Below are positions 36,096-44,960 of a DNA stretch of 64,000 nucleotides, in pieces; position 1 is the first letter of the stretch; every line of letters starts with the position of its first letter. The position numbers and the translations under genes are program-made. The DNA comes from VAZQ01 sp963758945. GTDB lineage: Bacteria > Pseudomonadota > Alphaproteobacteria > Rhizobiales > Xanthobacteraceae. The notes under the pieces are model-generated. The model worked only from the letters and a program-made list of their open reading frames with translations. It did no database searches and had not been told where the DNA came from. The stretch is taken from assembly GCA_963758945.1 (NCBI GenBank), contig CAVWXY010000020.1, positions 124,001 to 188,000 on the forward strand, written 5' to 3'.

Positions 36096-38165
36096 GTGGG
36101 CGTGTGGCTGGTGGGCGTCGATACCGGAGGCACGTTCACCGACCTCATCGCCGTCGAACGGGGCAGCGGCGAACTGCGTCGCGCCAAGGTGCCGTCGGTC
36201 CCGAGCGATCCCTCGGCGGCCGTGCTCGATGCGATGGGCAAGCTGTTCGCGGACGGCACCGAGCCGTCAGAGATATCGCTCTTCGTCCACGGCACGACGG
36301 TCGCAACCAATGCGCTGCTGGAAGGCAAAGGCGCACGCACCGGTCTCATGATCACGCACGGCTTTCGCGCCGTGTACGAGGCGCGGGGCTGGTCGCAACC
36401 GCGCGGGAGCGATCTGCTCGACACATTCTATCGCAAGCCGCCATTGCTGGCGTCGCAGTGGCTGACCGAGGAGGTGCGCGAGCGTCTCGATTACCGTGGC
36501 GAGGTGGTTACGCCGCTCGACGAAGTGGCCTTGCGCGAATCGGCGCGCCGGCTCAAAGCCAAGGGCGCCGAAGCCATCGCCGTCTGCTTCCTGTTCTCGT
36601 TCCTCAACCCCGCGCACGAGCGGCGCGCGGGGGATATCATCGCCGAGGTCGCGCCGGAGTGCCGCATCTCGCTGTCGTCGAGCGTGTTGCCGGTGATCCG
36701 CGAATATCCGCGGCTGTCCACGACGGTGATCGACGCCTATGTGGGTCCGAAGATCGCGGACTACCTGCTGCGGCTGGAGCGGCGCCTGATCGAGCGTGGC
36801 CTGAAGACGCCGCAGCTGTTTCTCATGCAGTCGAACGGCGGCCTGATGCGCATATCGCTGGGCGCGCGACATCCCAACCAGACGCTGCTGTCGGGACCCG
36901 CGGCGGGCGTTATCGCGGGCACCGGGCTGGCGCGCGCGACGCGGCGGCCGCACGCCATCACCTTCGACATGGGCGGTACCTCGACCGATATCAGCGTGAT
37001 CGTCGAGGGGCGGGTGCTGGAGACGACGCAAGGCCAGATCGCCGGCCAGGATATCGGCACGCCCATGCTGCGTGTGCGCACGCTCGGCGCCGGCGGCGGG
37101 ACCATCGCCTGGATCGGCAAGGACGGGCTCCTCAAGGTCGGCCCGAACAGCGCGGGTTCGTTGCCGGGACCGGCCTGCTACGGCCGCGGCGGCGAGGAGC
37201 CGACGGTGACCGACGCCAACGTCGTGCTGGGGGCGCTGAGCGCGGATACCGTCCTCGCGGGCGCGTTGCGGCTCGACCCGTTGCGCGCCGCGCGGGCGAT
37301 CGAGAAGGTCGCCAAACCGCTCGGCCTCGACGTCCTGCAAGGGGCTGCCGGCATCCTGCGCATCGTCAATACGCAAATGGCGGTGGACCTGCGTCTCGCG
37401 CTGCAGGAGCAGGGGCAGGATCCGCGCAAGTTCGCGCTGGTGGCCTTCGGCGGCGCTGGACCGCTGCATGCCGCGATGCTGGCGCGCAGCGTCGGGATTC
37501 CGACCGTGCTGGTGCCGCCCTATCCCGGACTCAACTGCGCCATCGGCATGCTGCAGACGAGCGTGCGCCACTCCTATCTCAAGTCCGAGGTCGGGCTCGT
37601 CAGCCGCTTCCCGGCGCAGCGGATGAACGATCTGTTCCGCGAGCTCGAGTGGCAGGCGCTCGCCGAAGCGGAGGAGGAGGGATTTGCCGCTGATGCCGTG
37701 AAGCTCACCCGCCTCCTCGACCTGCGCTACCCGCATCAAGGCTATACCCTGCCGGTCGCTTGTCCGGCCGAGATCGCCGAGCCGGACAAGGCGGGCCTCA
37801 AGCGCGCCTTCGACCAAGCACATCGGCAGGTTTACGGCCAGTCGGCCCCCAAGGAGGACGCGGAGATCGTGACGTTCCGCCTGCAGGCCGAGATCGACGT
37901 GCCGCGACTCGAGCTGCCCAAGCTTGCCCAGGGCGACGGCCATGCCGATCGCGCGTTGAAAGGGGAGCGCGAGCTCTTCGACAGCGAAGCCGACCGCTTC
38001 GTCCGCGCGCGCGTGTACGATCGTCAGAAGCTGATGGCGGGCGACCGCATCGCCGGCCCGGCCGTCGTCGATCAGTTCGACGCCACCACCGTGGTTCCGG
38101 CGGGAGCGACCGCGACGGTCGACGGCGGCGGCACGCTCGTCATCGCGGGGAGTGAAAAACCATGA
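36096..38165 (+). CDS. hyuA: Hydantoinase/oxoprolinase A subunit
   Basis: The 689-residue ATP-dependent ring-opening subunit starts at GTG 36096, five bases after gggagg. The sugar-kinase-like ATP site begins DTGGTFTD (residues 9-16). Further marks are HGTTVATNALLEGKGARTGL, the ITFDMGGTSTDIS motif and GGAGPLHAAMLARSVGIPTVLVPP. The family includes N-methylhydantoinase, 5-oxoprolinase and acetone carboxylase beta subunits. It overlaps hyuB by 4 bases. The divergent importer suggests the pair breaks down an imported cyclic amide or similar compound. Confidence 0.92.
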   Translation: MGVWLVGVDTGGTFTDLIAVERGSGELRRAKVPSVPSDPSAAVLDAMGKLFADGTEPSEISLFVHGTTVATNALLEGKGARTGLMITHGFRAVYEARGWSQPRGSDLLDTFYRKPPLLASQWLTEEVRERLDYRGEVVTPLDEVALRESARRLKAKGAEAIAVCFLFSFLNPAHERRAGDIIAEVAPECRISLSSSVLPVIREYPRLSTTVIDAYVGPKIADYLLRLERRLIERGLKTPQLFLMQSNGGLMRISLGARHPNQTLLSGPAAGVIAGTGLARATRRPHAITFDMGGTSTDISVIVEGRVLETTQGQIAGQDIGTPMLRVRTLGAGGGTIAWIGKDGLLKVGPNSAGSLPGPACYGRGGEEPTVTDANVVLGALSADTVLAGALRLDPLRAARAIEKVAKPLGLDVLQGAAGILRIVNTQMAVDLRLALQEQGQDPRKFALVAFGGAGPLHAAMLARSVGIPTVLVPPYPGLNCAIGMLQTSVRHSYLKSEVGLVSRFPAQRMNDLFRELEWQALAEAEEEGFAADAVKLTRLLDLRYPHQGYTLPVACPAEIAEPDKAGLKRAFDQAHRQVYGQSAPKEDAEIVTFRLQAEIDVPRLELPKLAQGDGHADRALKGERELFDSEADRFVRARVYDRQKLMAGDRIAGPAVVDQFDATTVVPAGATATVDGGGTLVIAGSEKP

Positions 38166-39838
38166 CGATCGATCCCGTGACGACCGAGGTGGTGGCGAGC
38201 CGGCTGCGCGAGGCCGCCGCCACCATGGAATACGCGCTCTACCACAGCGGCTATTCCCCGATCTTGCGGGAATCGAAGGACGGCACGGCCGGCCTGACCG
38301 ATGCCGCCGGCCGCGTCGTCATCATCAGCGGGGGGCTGCAATATCATTTCACCGCTTACCAGCAGGCGGTGCAGGCCGTGCTCGCGCGCTATCCCGCGGC
38401 CATGCTCAAGCCGGGCGAGAGCTTCATCACCAACGATCCCTACAAGTGCGGCAGCCCGCACGCACCCGACTTCGTCGCGGTGACGCCCGCCTTCCATCGT
38501 GGCGTGCTCATCGGTTTCGGCGTCAGTCTCGCGCACAAGTCCGATATCGGCGGCCTCGTGCCGGGCTCCTCCGGCGCGGCGGCGCGCGAGATCTATCACG
38601 ACGGCCTGCTGCTGCCGCCGGTCCGGTTCCAGACCGAGGCCGGCATCGAGGAAGCAATCGAGGCGATCATCGCCAACAACAGCCGCGTCGCCGAGGTCGT
38701 GCTCGGCGATCTGCGCGCGCAGGTCGGCTGCACGCGGCTCGGGGTCGAGCGGCTCGCAGCGCTGTGCGAGGAATATGGCCGCGAGACGGTGTGCGACGTC
38801 ATGGCGAGCCTGATGGGCTTGACCGCCCGCCGCATTGCCGCGGAGCTGGGGGCGTGGCCGGATCGCGCCGCCGCCGCCGAGGGCTTTCTCGATCACGACG
38901 GCGCCGTGAAGGACAAGCCGGTGCGCATTTGCGTGCGCGCCACGAAGGCGGGCGAACGTCTCTCCCTCGACTTCACCGGCACCGACGCGCAGACCGCCGG
39001 CCCGGTCAATCTCGTCGCTTGCACCGCCGAGGCAGCCGCGCTGATGGCGGTGCTGGCGATCTGCGATCCCACCATCCCGGTGAACTTCGGATTGCGCGAG
39101 GCGGTCGATTTCGTGCTGCCGGAAGGCACCGTGGTGAACGCGCGCCACCCCGCAACGGTCAATCTTTATTTTCCGACCGCGCACCTCGTCTACAACACCG
39201 TGCTCTCCGCGCTCGGCGCTCTCAATCCGGCGCGCGCGGTCGCGCCGTCCGGGCTCGGCTCCGGCGCGGTGACCATCGGCTATCGCAAGTCGCGCAGCGG
39301 CAAGCCCGCCGTTCTCTACGAGCTCCTCAACACCTCGCTCGGCGGCACCAGCCGCAACGACGGCGCCGCGGCGGTCATGGCCATGAACCACTTCACCCCT
39401 GGCGCGCCGGTCGAAATCTTCGAGAGCGAGTATCCGCTGCGGGTGCGGGCGTTCGAGATGATATGCGATTCCGCCGGGGCCGGGCGCTACCGCGGCGGAT
39501 TGGGCTACGCGCGCGAATTCGAGGTGCTGGAGGACAGCGTGCTGACGGTGCGCTCATCCAACCACGTGTTCGCGGCGCAGGGCTACGCCGGAGGCGCCGG
39601 TCCACGGCCGTCGCGGGTGATCATCAACCCTGGCCGGCCCGATCACGAGGAGCTCAGCGCCATCGAGACCCGGCTTCTCAAGGCCGGCGACGTGATCCGC
39701 TTCGAGCGCAGCGGCGGCGCCGGCTTCGGGCCGCCCGGCGAGCGCGCTCCCGAGGCGGTGCGCGACGACGTCCGCAACGGCTATGTCAGCCCGCAAGCGG
39801 CCGCGGAAATCTACGGGCGGCCGCAGGACGAAGCGTGA
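38162..39838 (+). CDS. hyuB: Hydantoinase/oxoprolinase B subunit
   Basis: The 558-residue partner of HyuA shows the family segments ALYHSGYSPILRESKDGTAGLTD, then GESFITNDPYKCGSPHAPDF (with the metal-ligand-like NDPY and HAPD) and GAGRYRGGLGYAREFEVL. The start ATG overlaps the hyuA stop (ATGA). The two subunits make one hydrolase or carboxylase-like complex in the cytoplasm. Substrate unknown, as for hyuA. Confidence 0.92.
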   Translation: MTIDPVTTEVVASRLREAAATMEYALYHSGYSPILRESKDGTAGLTDAAGRVVIISGGLQYHFTAYQQAVQAVLARYPAAMLKPGESFITNDPYKCGSPHAPDFVAVTPAFHRGVLIGFGVSLAHKSDIGGLVPGSSGAAAREIYHDGLLLPPVRFQTEAGIEEAIEAIIANNSRVAEVVLGDLRAQVGCTRLGVERLAALCEEYGRETVCDVMASLMGLTARRIAAELGAWPDRAAAAEGFLDHDGAVKDKPVRICVRATKAGERLSLDFTGTDAQTAGPVNLVACTAEAAALMAVLAICDPTIPVNFGLREAVDFVLPEGTVVNARHPATVNLYFPTAHLVYNTVLSALGALNPARAVAPSGLGSGAVTIGYRKSRSGKPAVLYELLNTSLGGTSRNDGAAAVMAMNHFTPGAPVEIFESEYPLRVRAFEMICDSAGAGRYRGGLGYAREFEVLEDSVLTVRSSNHVFAAQGYAGGAGPRPSRVIINPGRPDHEELSAIETRLLKAGDVIRFERSGGAGFGPPGERAPEAVRDDVRNGYVSPQAAAEIYGRPQDEA

Positions 39839-39913
39839 CCGGATGCTCGCGGTGCCTGCGGGCCGAGCCCCTGGGGGGCGCCGCGTTAACGCTGTGTTTA
39901 CCACGCCGGCGAC

Positions 39914-40717
39914 ATGGTGCCGTACCGCCCGCAACGCGAGGAGGCTGTCGTGCCGGTCCGCATCGAGGCGCGTCCCGAAAGCAGCGGCGGCGTGCCGAAG
40001 CGCGCGTCACGGCCGCTCGCAGCGAAGCCGCGGCAACGATCCACGGCGCCGATCTCCGCTTGGCGGGAGACCTCGCTATACGCCCCGGTGAAGCGCTTCC
40101 TGGAGACCCTCGGCTTCGACGTCAAGGGCGAGATCTGCGGCTGCGATCTCGTTGCGCTGCGTGAGGGCGAGCCGCCGCTCGTGGTTATCGGCGAGCTCAA
40201 GCTCGGTTTCAACCTCGAGCTCGTGCTGCAGGGGATCAACCGCACGCCGGCTTGCGACGAAATCTGGCTTGCCGTGCGCGCGTCGGGGCGCGGTGGCCGC
40301 GAGCGCGATCCGCGCGTGCGCAAGCTTTGCCGTTTCCTGGGCTTCGGGCTGCTCGGGGTCGCAGCCAGCGGGCGGGTGGAGGTGCTGGTCGAGCCGGGGC
40401 CATGGCGCCCGCGCCGCGACCCGAGGCGCCGCTCACGGCTGGTGCACGAACATCGTCGACGCATCGGCGATCCCGCCCTCGGCGGAACCTGCAAGCTGCC
40501 GATCATGACCGCCTACCGCCAGCAGGCGCTGGCCTGTGCGGCGTCGCTTGCCGGCGGGCCCCGGCGCACATCCGAGCTCAAGACCGCCATCCCCGACGCG
40601 CCCAAGATTCTGCTGCGCAACGTGTACGGCTGGTTCATGCGCGTCGAGCGCGGCGTCTATGCCCTCACCCAAGCCGGAACCGCGGCGCTGGCGCGCTGGC
40701 CGCAGGTGCTCCTCTGA
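39914..40717 (+). CDS. DUF2161 family putative PD-(D/E)XK phosphodiesterase
   Basis: The 267-residue protein matches my memory of DUF2161, proposed to have a nuclease-like PD-(D/E)XK core. Visible is WRETSLYAPVKRFLETLGFDVKGEI, then a CDLVAL strand and VVIGELKLGF, where Asp and the E-x-K could form the metal site. A Arg-rich middle and a C-terminal winged-helix-like region (ASLAGGPRRTSELK, then LLRNVYGWFMRVERGVYALT) follow. The first 50 residues look disordered and the start is uncertain. It follows hyuB by 75 bases. Its role is unknown. Confidence 0.72.
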   Translation: MVPYRPQREEAVVPVRIEARPESSGGVPKRASRPLAAKPRQRSTAPISAWRETSLYAPVKRFLETLGFDVKGEICGCDLVALREGEPPLVVIGELKLGFNLELVLQGINRTPACDEIWLAVRASGRGGRERDPRVRKLCRFLGFGLLGVAASGRVEVLVEPGPWRPRRDPRRRSRLVHEHRRRIGDPALGGTCKLPIMTAYRQQALACAASLAGGPRRTSELKTAIPDAPKILLRNVYGWFMRVERGVYALTQAGTAALARWPQVLL

Positions 40718-40766
40718 CGGCGGCGCGCAGAATTGCGCGCTGTCGACAACAGCAATCATAAAGAAA

Positions 40767-40789
40767 AAAGCCCCGACGAGCGGGGCTTT
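40767..40789. terminator. Bidirectional terminator, strongest for the minus strand
   Basis: The perfect 8-bp stem aaagcccc (40767-40774)/ggggcttt (40782-40789) has a 7-base loop. On the minus strand it runs into tttttctt, a strong T-tract; on the plus strand only ttta follows. So it probably served a minus-strand gene, of which only the phosphoketolase tail at 40944-41116 remains, and now also ends the DUF2161 transcript. Confidence 0.82.
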
Positions 40790-40943
40790 AAGTGAAGGAG
40801 GAAACGCCCATGATTAGGCGGGGGCAAGGTGGCGCATTTCATCCGTTCTGCCAATCGTCAATCCAGCGTCACGCCGACATTTGCAAACGGGTGTGACCTT
40901 TTCGTCACAGCCGCGAGGCGCCGCGCCAACGGAATGCTGGCCA

Positions 40944-41116
40944 TCATTGCCTCCACGTCCAGTCGCGGATCTCGGGCATGTCTTCGCCGTGAGCCTCGAT
41001 GTATCGTCGGTGGTCCCGCAGTTTGGAATCCAACTCCGGGGCCAGGTCTTCGTTGCGGGAGCGCACCCGAGGGATGCGCTCGATCGCCGCCATCGCCAGG
41101 TGAATTGTGTTTCTGA
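40944..41116 (-). pseudogene. C-terminal remnant of phosphoketolase
   Basis: The minus frame encodes about 56 residues that match the very end of xylulose-5-phosphate/fructose-6-phosphate phosphoketolase as I know it. They run from a FHLxMDxIDRxP-like start (IHLAMAAIERIPRV) to the diagnostic HRRYIEAHGEDMPEIRDWTW end and a stop at 40944. A whole enzyme has about 800 residues. The frame upstream loses all similarity, so more than 90 percent is gone. The remaining tail is uninterrupted and is followed by the strong minus-strand terminator at 40767-40789. That fits a deletion of the 5' part. The rest of 40718-41277 holds no other recognisable gene. Confidence 0.75.
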
Positions 41117-41277
41117 AAAATGACAAATCGCAAAGACAGATCGGACCTGGCATGCGCACCCGTCCAATCCCTCGGCACGCGCGGGCGGGAAGAAAGGCTA
41201 AACTCCCGCCTTGCTGCTGTGCTTTTCCGGTTCGGCGCGCGCGCGACCGCATATCCGCCCGAACGACATGAGCGGCC

Positions 41278-42855
41278 ATGGACAACGTGAACCGTCGGCG
41301 CAATCTCGGTTTCTTCTTCGACCAGGCCACCGCGCGCGTGCCGGACAAGGTGGCGATCATCGATCTGTTCGGCGGTCGCGAGCGCCGCTCGACCTACCGG
41401 CAGCTCGACGCGCGCATGGACGCGGTGGCGGGCATGCTGGCCCGGCTCGGCGTGCGGCCGGGCGAGCGCGTCGCCATGCTGATCGGCAACCGCACGGAGT
41501 TCATCGAATTCTTCTTCGGCGCGATGCGTGCGGGCGCCATTCCGCTTCCGCTCAATATCCGGCTCGCCGGCGATACGCTCGAGCACATCATCGCCGACGC
41601 CGGCTGTGCGCTGGCAATGGTGGACCCCGCGAGCCATCGCGACGCGCTCGCGCTGGCGCGGCGCTTGCCGCTGCGCCGGCGGCTCCTGCTCGACCGCGAA
41701 GAAGCGGACTTTCTCTCCTTCGAGGTGGAAATGGCGAAGCCCTGCGCCCGCGTCGAGCCGCCCCCGATCGCCGACGACACCCAGGCATTCCAGCCCTACA
41801 CCTCGGGATCGACCGGTCGGCCGAAGGGGGCGATCATGACCCACCGCGGCATGCTGTGGTACGTCACCTACAACCAGCGCCACTGGCCGTCGGCCGAGAG
41901 CGACCGCGGGCTGGTTGCATTGCCGCTGTTCCACAAGAATGCGCTGCGGGGGACGGTCAAGCCGATGCTCTATGCCGGCGGCTCCTTCGTGCTGATGTCG
42001 GGCTACGAGCCGCGCGCCTATCTCGACGCCTTGGCCAAGTACAAGTGCACCTATTCGCGCGGGGTGGCGGCGGTCTTCACGATGTTCCTCCAGCATCGCG
42101 ATTATCTGCGCACGCTCGACCTTTCCGCGCTGCGCGGCATGACGATCGGATCGGCGGTGGTGACGCCCGAGCTGATGGATGCGGTCGAACGCGCGCTTCC
42201 GCACATCAAGGTTTCGGAGAGCTACGGGCTGACCGAAGGCGGCAGCCCGTTGCGCGCGCCGATCGACGGGCGCCCTGTGCCGCGCGGCAGCCCCGGCGTG
42301 CCGGCGCCCGAGATCGAGCTCAGACTGATCGACGCGCAGGGCGACGACGCCGAGGAAGGCGAGCTCCTGATCCGCTGCCCCTATGTCTGCCTCGGCTATT
42401 ACAACGAGCCGGAGATCACGCGTGCCAAGCTCACCGACGGCTGGCTGCATACCGGCGATATCTTCTGCAAGGACAAGGACGGGTTCTTCTACTTCCGCAG
42501 CCGCGTCGACGACATGTTCAGTTGCGGCGGCGAGAACGTCTATCCCAAGGAGGTCGAGAACCTGCTGTTCTCCCATCCTGACGTTGTGAATGCCGTGGTG
42601 GCGCCGGTGTCGCATCCGGTGAAGGGCTTCGTGCCGGCGGCGATGGTGATCGCGCGCGCGGGGGCGGCGGTGACGGCGGAGGATCTCAAGAGCTATTGCC
42701 TGGACAAGGGGCCGGCCTATTCGCACCCGCGGTTCGTCGACATCGTCGCGGCGCTGCCGCTCAACGGCGCGGGCAAGATTGACCGCGCCGTCGTGCAGGC
42801 GCGACTCGGCGCCGCCTATGCCGCGACCAACGGCGCCGAAGGCGTGAAGGCGTGA
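41278..42855 (+). CDS. AMP-forming acyl-CoA synthetase
   Basis: The 525-residue adenylate-forming ligase activates a carboxylic acid to its CoA thioester. The P-loop motif YTSGSTGRPKG is at residues 174-184. Later core motifs are SESYGLTEGG, LHTGDIFCKDKDGFFYFRSRVDDMFSCGGENVYPKEVE and the C-terminal lysine in LNGAGKIDR. The ATG at 41278 gives the usual N terminus. The closest functional type (fatty, aromatic or benzoate-like acid) cannot be told. It lies before a GntR gene on the opposite strand and near the molybdenum hydroxylase, so it may activate a product of the same catabolism. Confidence 0.9.
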   Translation: MDNVNRRRNLGFFFDQATARVPDKVAIIDLFGGRERRSTYRQLDARMDAVAGMLARLGVRPGERVAMLIGNRTEFIEFFFGAMRAGAIPLPLNIRLAGDTLEHIIADAGCALAMVDPASHRDALALARRLPLRRRLLLDREEADFLSFEVEMAKPCARVEPPPIADDTQAFQPYTSGSTGRPKGAIMTHRGMLWYVTYNQRHWPSAESDRGLVALPLFHKNALRGTVKPMLYAGGSFVLMSGYEPRAYLDALAKYKCTYSRGVAAVFTMFLQHRDYLRTLDLSALRGMTIGSAVVTPELMDAVERALPHIKVSESYGLTEGGSPLRAPIDGRPVPRGSPGVPAPEIELRLIDAQGDDAEEGELLIRCPYVCLGYYNEPEITRAKLTDGWLHTGDIFCKDKDGFFYFRSRVDDMFSCGGENVYPKEVENLLFSHPDVVNAVVAPVSHPVKGFVPAAMVIARAGAAVTAEDLKSYCLDKGPAYSHPRFVDIVAALPLNGAGKIDRAVVQARLGAAYAATNGAEGVKA

Positions 42856-42863
42856 AGGCGTGA
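42841..42863. repeat. Tandem 8-bp repeat over the acyl-CoA ligase stop codon
   Basis: The unit ggcgtgaa occurs nearly three times in a row (42841-42848, 42849-42856, 42857-42863). Each copy contains a TGA. The functional stop is the one in the second copy. Unit gain or loss would shift the last residues slightly. Confidence 0.75.
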
Positions 42864-42887
42864 GCTTATCCATCGCAGCGCTTCGTT

Positions 42888-42971
42888 CTGTCGTCCCGGC
42901 GCAGGCGCGGACCCATTTTCCAGAAACTGTGGTGTGTGGCACCATGGGCCCCGCCTGCGCGGCGACGACAG
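42888..42971. repeat. Intergenic inverted repeat
   Basis: A left arm around ctgtcgtcccggcgcaggcg (42888-42907) pairs imperfectly with cgcctgcgcggcgacgacag (42952-42971). The middle contains a near-palindromic gtggtgtgtggcaccat. No T-run follows. It belongs to the type of dispersed cccgcgcaggcggg repeats I know from this bacterial group. The rest of the gap to the GntR gene shows nothing else. Confidence 0.65.
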
Positions 42972-43095
42972 GAGGCAGTGCCGCGTTCAGCCGCCGGCGA
43001 GCGGCGTGTCCTGACGGCGTGTTGCGCGTTTTGCAGCCGTGTCAGCCCAGTTTCAGCAGCGCGCCCGGTTCTCCGGCGCGCACCATTTCCGCCGA

Positions 43096-43836
43096 CTAGC
43101 TCGCGCGATGTTCCGACCGCTTGGCGCGCGACGGACCGCGGCCCGCCCGCGACGCGGTAAGCAGCGACATCAGCCGTTCGTAGGCGCGCATGACGTGCTC
43201 ATGCATGATGCGCCCGGCGTCGTGGCCGTCGTGCGACGCCAGCGCCGCGACGATGGCGCGGTGCTCGTGATTGGAGACGAGCAGACCTCCGCCGCGCAGG
43301 ATGCTCTGGCGTCGGAACAGCCGCATCTCATTGACGACGCGCCGATAGAGCTCGAGCAATTTGCCGCTGCCCACCATTTGGGCGATCCGGTCGTGGAATC
43401 GGGTATCGAGCGGAAAGTATTTGCGCATGTCCCGGCGCGCGGAGCTCTCGTCCATTTCGTCGACGAGCCCGCGCAGCTCGCGGAGGTTCGCCGCCGTGAT
43501 GCGCGGCGCCAGCAGCCGTCCGACCAGTTCATCGAGAGCGGCGCGGACGACGTAGAGCTCGCTCGCCTCCTCGGCACTGACCTCGCGCACGAAAACGCCG
43601 CGGTTCTTGGTCTGCCTGACGAGGCCCGCCTCCTCCAAGGCGCGAAACGCCTCCCGCACCGGACCGCGGCTGACGCCCAGTCGGCACGCCAGCTCCGCCT
43701 CGCCGAGCTTGTCCCCGGGTTCGAAGGTGCCATCGAGAATGAGGCGGTGGATCTCGTCGCGCACCGCATCGGGCAGCGACGTCGACTGCAGAATTTTCAG
43801 AGCGCTGGCCTTGGCCGGCATCGAGGGACCCGTCAT
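43096..43836 (-). CDS. GntR-family regulator, FCD subfamily
   Basis: The 246-residue repressor has an N-terminal winged helix (PDAVRDEIHRLILDGTFEPGDKLGEAELACRLGVSRGPVREAFRAL) and a C-terminal FCD domain. FCD metal ligands are visible as Asp and His residues in LDTRFHDRIAQ and further His residues in NHEHRAIVAALASHD and HEHV. The start at 43836 is an ATG just upstream of the wing. Such proteins usually repress catabolic genes until an organic acid binds. It diverges from the molybdenum hydroxylase operon, with a fitting palindrome in between. Confidence 0.9.
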   Translation of the reverse strand: MTGPSMPAKASALKILQSTSLPDAVRDEIHRLILDGTFEPGDKLGEAELACRLGVSRGPVREAFRALEEAGLVRQTKNRGVFVREVSAEEASELYVVRAALDELVGRLLAPRITAANLRELRGLVDEMDESSARRDMRKYFPLDTRFHDRIAQMVGSGKLLELYRRVVNEMRLFRRQSILRGGGLLVSNHEHRAIVAALASHDGHDAGRIMHEHVMRAYERLMSLLTASRAGRGPSRAKRSEHRAS

Positions 43837-43910
43837 CGCAGCGGCGGCGCCGCCCGCGCCGAGCGCGTGCGGACGCGTTAGTCTTTTAGGCCAGGGCCGC
43901 GCCACTGTAA

Positions 43911-43922
43911 ATTGTTGACAAT
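43911..43922. promoter_or_regulatory. Candidate GntR/FCD operator
   Basis: The perfect palindrome attgt-tg-acaat lies 74 bases before the GntR gene and 220 bases before the first hydroxylase gene. It matches the attGTnnACaat shape of known FCD-GntR operators. The 305-base gap (43837-44141) is otherwise without a recognised gene; a 67-codon plus-strand frame just before 44142 has no family features. Confidence 0.6.
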
Positions 43923-44141
43923 CTGCCGGCCGGCCGGTGGAATTGAGCAGGGGGTACCGGCGGCGGCCGGTCCCGCTGCGGGACGAGGAGAAGATCGCCA
44001 TGGTTGCGGGCATGCGTCCCATCGCCCTGTGCGTTCCGGATCCGGAACGTTCCGCGCGGATGCCCGGGCAGGCCGTCGGCTGGCGAAAGTCGGTGAAGGA
44101 GGTCGCTCCGGCGGGAGCCAAAGCCGGGGCCGTCGAGTAAC

Positions 44142-44960
44142 GTGAAGCCCGCCGCCTTCGAGTATGTCCGGCCTGGGAGCGTCGCCGAGGCGATCGCCGT
44201 TCTGTCGCAGGCGAGCGGCGACGCGCAGGTGATGGCGGGCGGACAGTCGCTCGTCGCCATGATGAACCTGCGGGTGGCCTCGCCCGATCTTCTCGTCGAC
44301 ATCGCCCGGCTCGACGAGCTGCAGGCCTGCTCGGACGCATCCGATCACGTGTCGCTGGGCGCCTGTGTCACCCACGCGGCCATCGAGGACGGGCGCGTTC
44401 CGGACCCGTCGCGCGGCCTGATGCCAAGCGTGGCGGCAAACCTCGCCTATCGCGCGGTGCGCACGCGCGGCACGCTCGGCGGAAGCCTTGCGCTGTCGGA
44501 TCCCGCCGCGGACTGGCCGACGGTGATGGCCGCGCTCGACGCGCAGGTGACGCTGCGCGGGACGGGTGGCCGGCGTTCGGTCGCCGCCGTCGAGTTCGCG
44601 ACCGGCACCTACCAGACCGTGCGGGCGGCGGACGAGATCATCGAAAGCGTCCGCATCCCGAAACTGTCCGCGCACGGGCGCTGGGGCTATGCCAAGTTCT
44701 GCCGCAAGTCGGGAGAATTCGCGCATTCGATCGCCGCGGTCGTGCATGATCCGGAGCGCGATTATGCCCGCGTCGTGCTGGGCGCCGTCGACGGCCCGCC
44801 GATCATGCTCGCGCGTACCTCGGCGCTCGTCCTCGGCGGCAATTTCGACGACCGCCGGGCAGCCATCGCCGAGGATCTGCAGGGGCGGCCGTTCGACGAT
44901 TTTCAAGCGAGCCTGCATGCGGCGATGGCCGCGCGCGCTCTCCGGCAGGTGCTGGCATGA
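44142..44960 (+). CDS. Molybdenum hydroxylase FAD-binding subunit (CoxM/CutM-like)
   Basis: The 272-residue subunit starts at GTG 44142. FAD-binding motifs are seen as MAGGQSLVAMMNLRVASPDLLVDI and RTRGTLGGSLALSDPAADWP. The CO-dehydrogenase/xanthine-dehydrogenase C-terminal domain follows (GYAKFCRKSGEFAHSIAAVV). It passes electrons from the iron-sulfur subunit to an acceptor. It is the first gene of a tight operon: its stop overlaps the next start by four bases. Confidence 0.92.
   Translation: MKPAAFEYVRPGSVAEAIAVLSQASGDAQVMAGGQSLVAMMNLRVASPDLLVDIARLDELQACSDASDHVSLGACVTHAAIEDGRVPDPSRGLMPSVAANLAYRAVRTRGTLGGSLALSDPAADWPTVMAALDAQVTLRGTGGRRSVAAVEFATGTYQTVRAADEIIESVRIPKLSAHGRWGYAKFCRKSGEFAHSIAAVVHDPERDYARVVLGAVDGPPIMLARTSALVLGGNFDDRRAAIAEDLQGRPFDDFQASLHAAMAARALRQVLA

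Noticed and set aside
40829..41116. 95-codon plus-strand frame in the gap after DUF2161
   Set aside because: It is antisense to the phosphoketolase remnant and has no domain.
43937..44140. 67-codon frame just before the molybdenum hydroxylase operon
   Set aside because: No family features and poor ribosome site; treated as leader DNA.
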